NCBI RefSeq assembly: GCF_003641205.1
Contig: NZ_CP032762.1
Location: forward strand, 310,001-374,000
Source of the DNA: Rhodococcus sp. P1Y
GTDB lineage: Bacteria > Actinomycetota > Actinomycetes > Mycobacteriales > Mycobacteriaceae
Reading direction: 5' to 3'
DNA length: 64,000 nucleotides
The notes beneath the pieces were generated by a model. The model was not told the origin of the DNA and searched no databases. It saw nothing but the letters and a program-made list of their open reading frames with translations. Below, one piece after another: positions 63,907-64,000 of the stretch (its first letter is position 1; the number at the start of each line of letters is the position of its first letter). Made by a program: the position numbers and the translations under genes.

Positions 63907-64000
63907 ATGACCGGTCCGAGAATCGTTGTGGCACCTGACAAATTCAAGGGTTCGTTGACCGCCCAGCAGGTTGCCGATGCGGTGGCTCGCGGAATCCGCA
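63907..64000 (+). CDS. Glycerate kinase, N-terminal part (cut by window end)
   Basis: Only 31 codons are visible. RIVVAPDKFKGSLTAQQVADAVARGI is the characteristic start of GarK/GlxK-type glycerate 2-kinases. It begins 6 bp after the BKACE gene, so it is part of the same operon and would send glycerate into glycolysis. The rest is outside the window. Confidence 0.88.
   Translation, partial: MTGPRIVVAPDKFKGSLTAQQVADAVARGIR

Overview
The window is about 64 kb of high-GC actinobacterial chromosome. The most telling gene encodes an iron-containing, NDMA-type alcohol dehydrogenase whose sequence I recognise as very close to the Rhodococcus ThcE/Mno protein. IdeR-like iron boxes, a MesD/MesX methionine synthase pair, acyl-CoA carboxylase and thiolase-like genes, and start codons only 6-7 nt behind -10 elements all fit Rhodococcus or a close Nocardiaceae relative. 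I saw no rRNA, tRNA, CRISPR array, insertion sequence or phage gene. Genes are densely packed, mostly in short operons beside their own regulators.

Layout. 1-6.7 kb: a DapA-family lyase/LysR pair, a FAD/NAD(P) protein, a small cupin (probably frameshifted at its end), a dialkylglycine decarboxylase-like enzyme, and an SDR/MerR unit with a MerR-type promoter. 6.7-14.6 kb: a minus-strand operon of an alpha-oxoamine synthase, a Bcr-type MFS pump, both subunits of a methylcrotonyl/geranyl-type acyl-CoA carboxylase, an SDR and a LysE-type exporter. This is the best candidate for an undescribed small-molecule pathway. 14.8-17.6 kb: TetR and MarR modules and a FKBP lipoprotein. 17.6-22.8 kb: an ECF41 sigma factor, a free-standing copy of its C-terminal domain, a fumarate-reductase-like flavoprotein and a VioB-type ferritin-like protein, next to an SDR gene that carries an ECF41-type promoter. 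22.8-30.3 kb: KSTD-like flavoprotein with PucR regulator, epoxide hydrolase, mesD-mesX and LysR. 30.4-32.4 kb: DeoR and MFS.

32.4-38.9 kb: the mno-moxR-VWA alcohol dehydrogenase operon, divergent from a stand-alone AceE-like E1 enzyme. 39-43.7 kb: TetR and a thiolase-like/enoyl-CoA hydratase/acyl-CoA ligase operon. 43.8-45.7 kb: siderophore-interacting protein and iron lipoprotein under an iron box. 45.8-49.4 kb: lower meta-cleavage pathway (hydratase, acetaldehyde dehydrogenase, aldolase) with IclR. 49.5-53.5 kb: small Cys-rich protein, MFS, second iron lipoprotein, frameshifted LtrA. 53.5-64 kb: a LacI-controlled sugar-type ABC importer with a lactonase, then an MFS symporter, ketopantoate-reductase-like enzyme, BKACE enzyme and a glycerate kinase cut by the window end. 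Together these look like a catabolic locus for an unidentified lactone or sugar acid.

Regulation is unusually readable. There are palindromes beside TetR, MarR, PucR, LacI, LysR and DeoR genes, a 19-bp-spacer MerR promoter, an ECF41 promoter, two iron boxes, and two related 19-19-19 hairpins at convergent gene ends.
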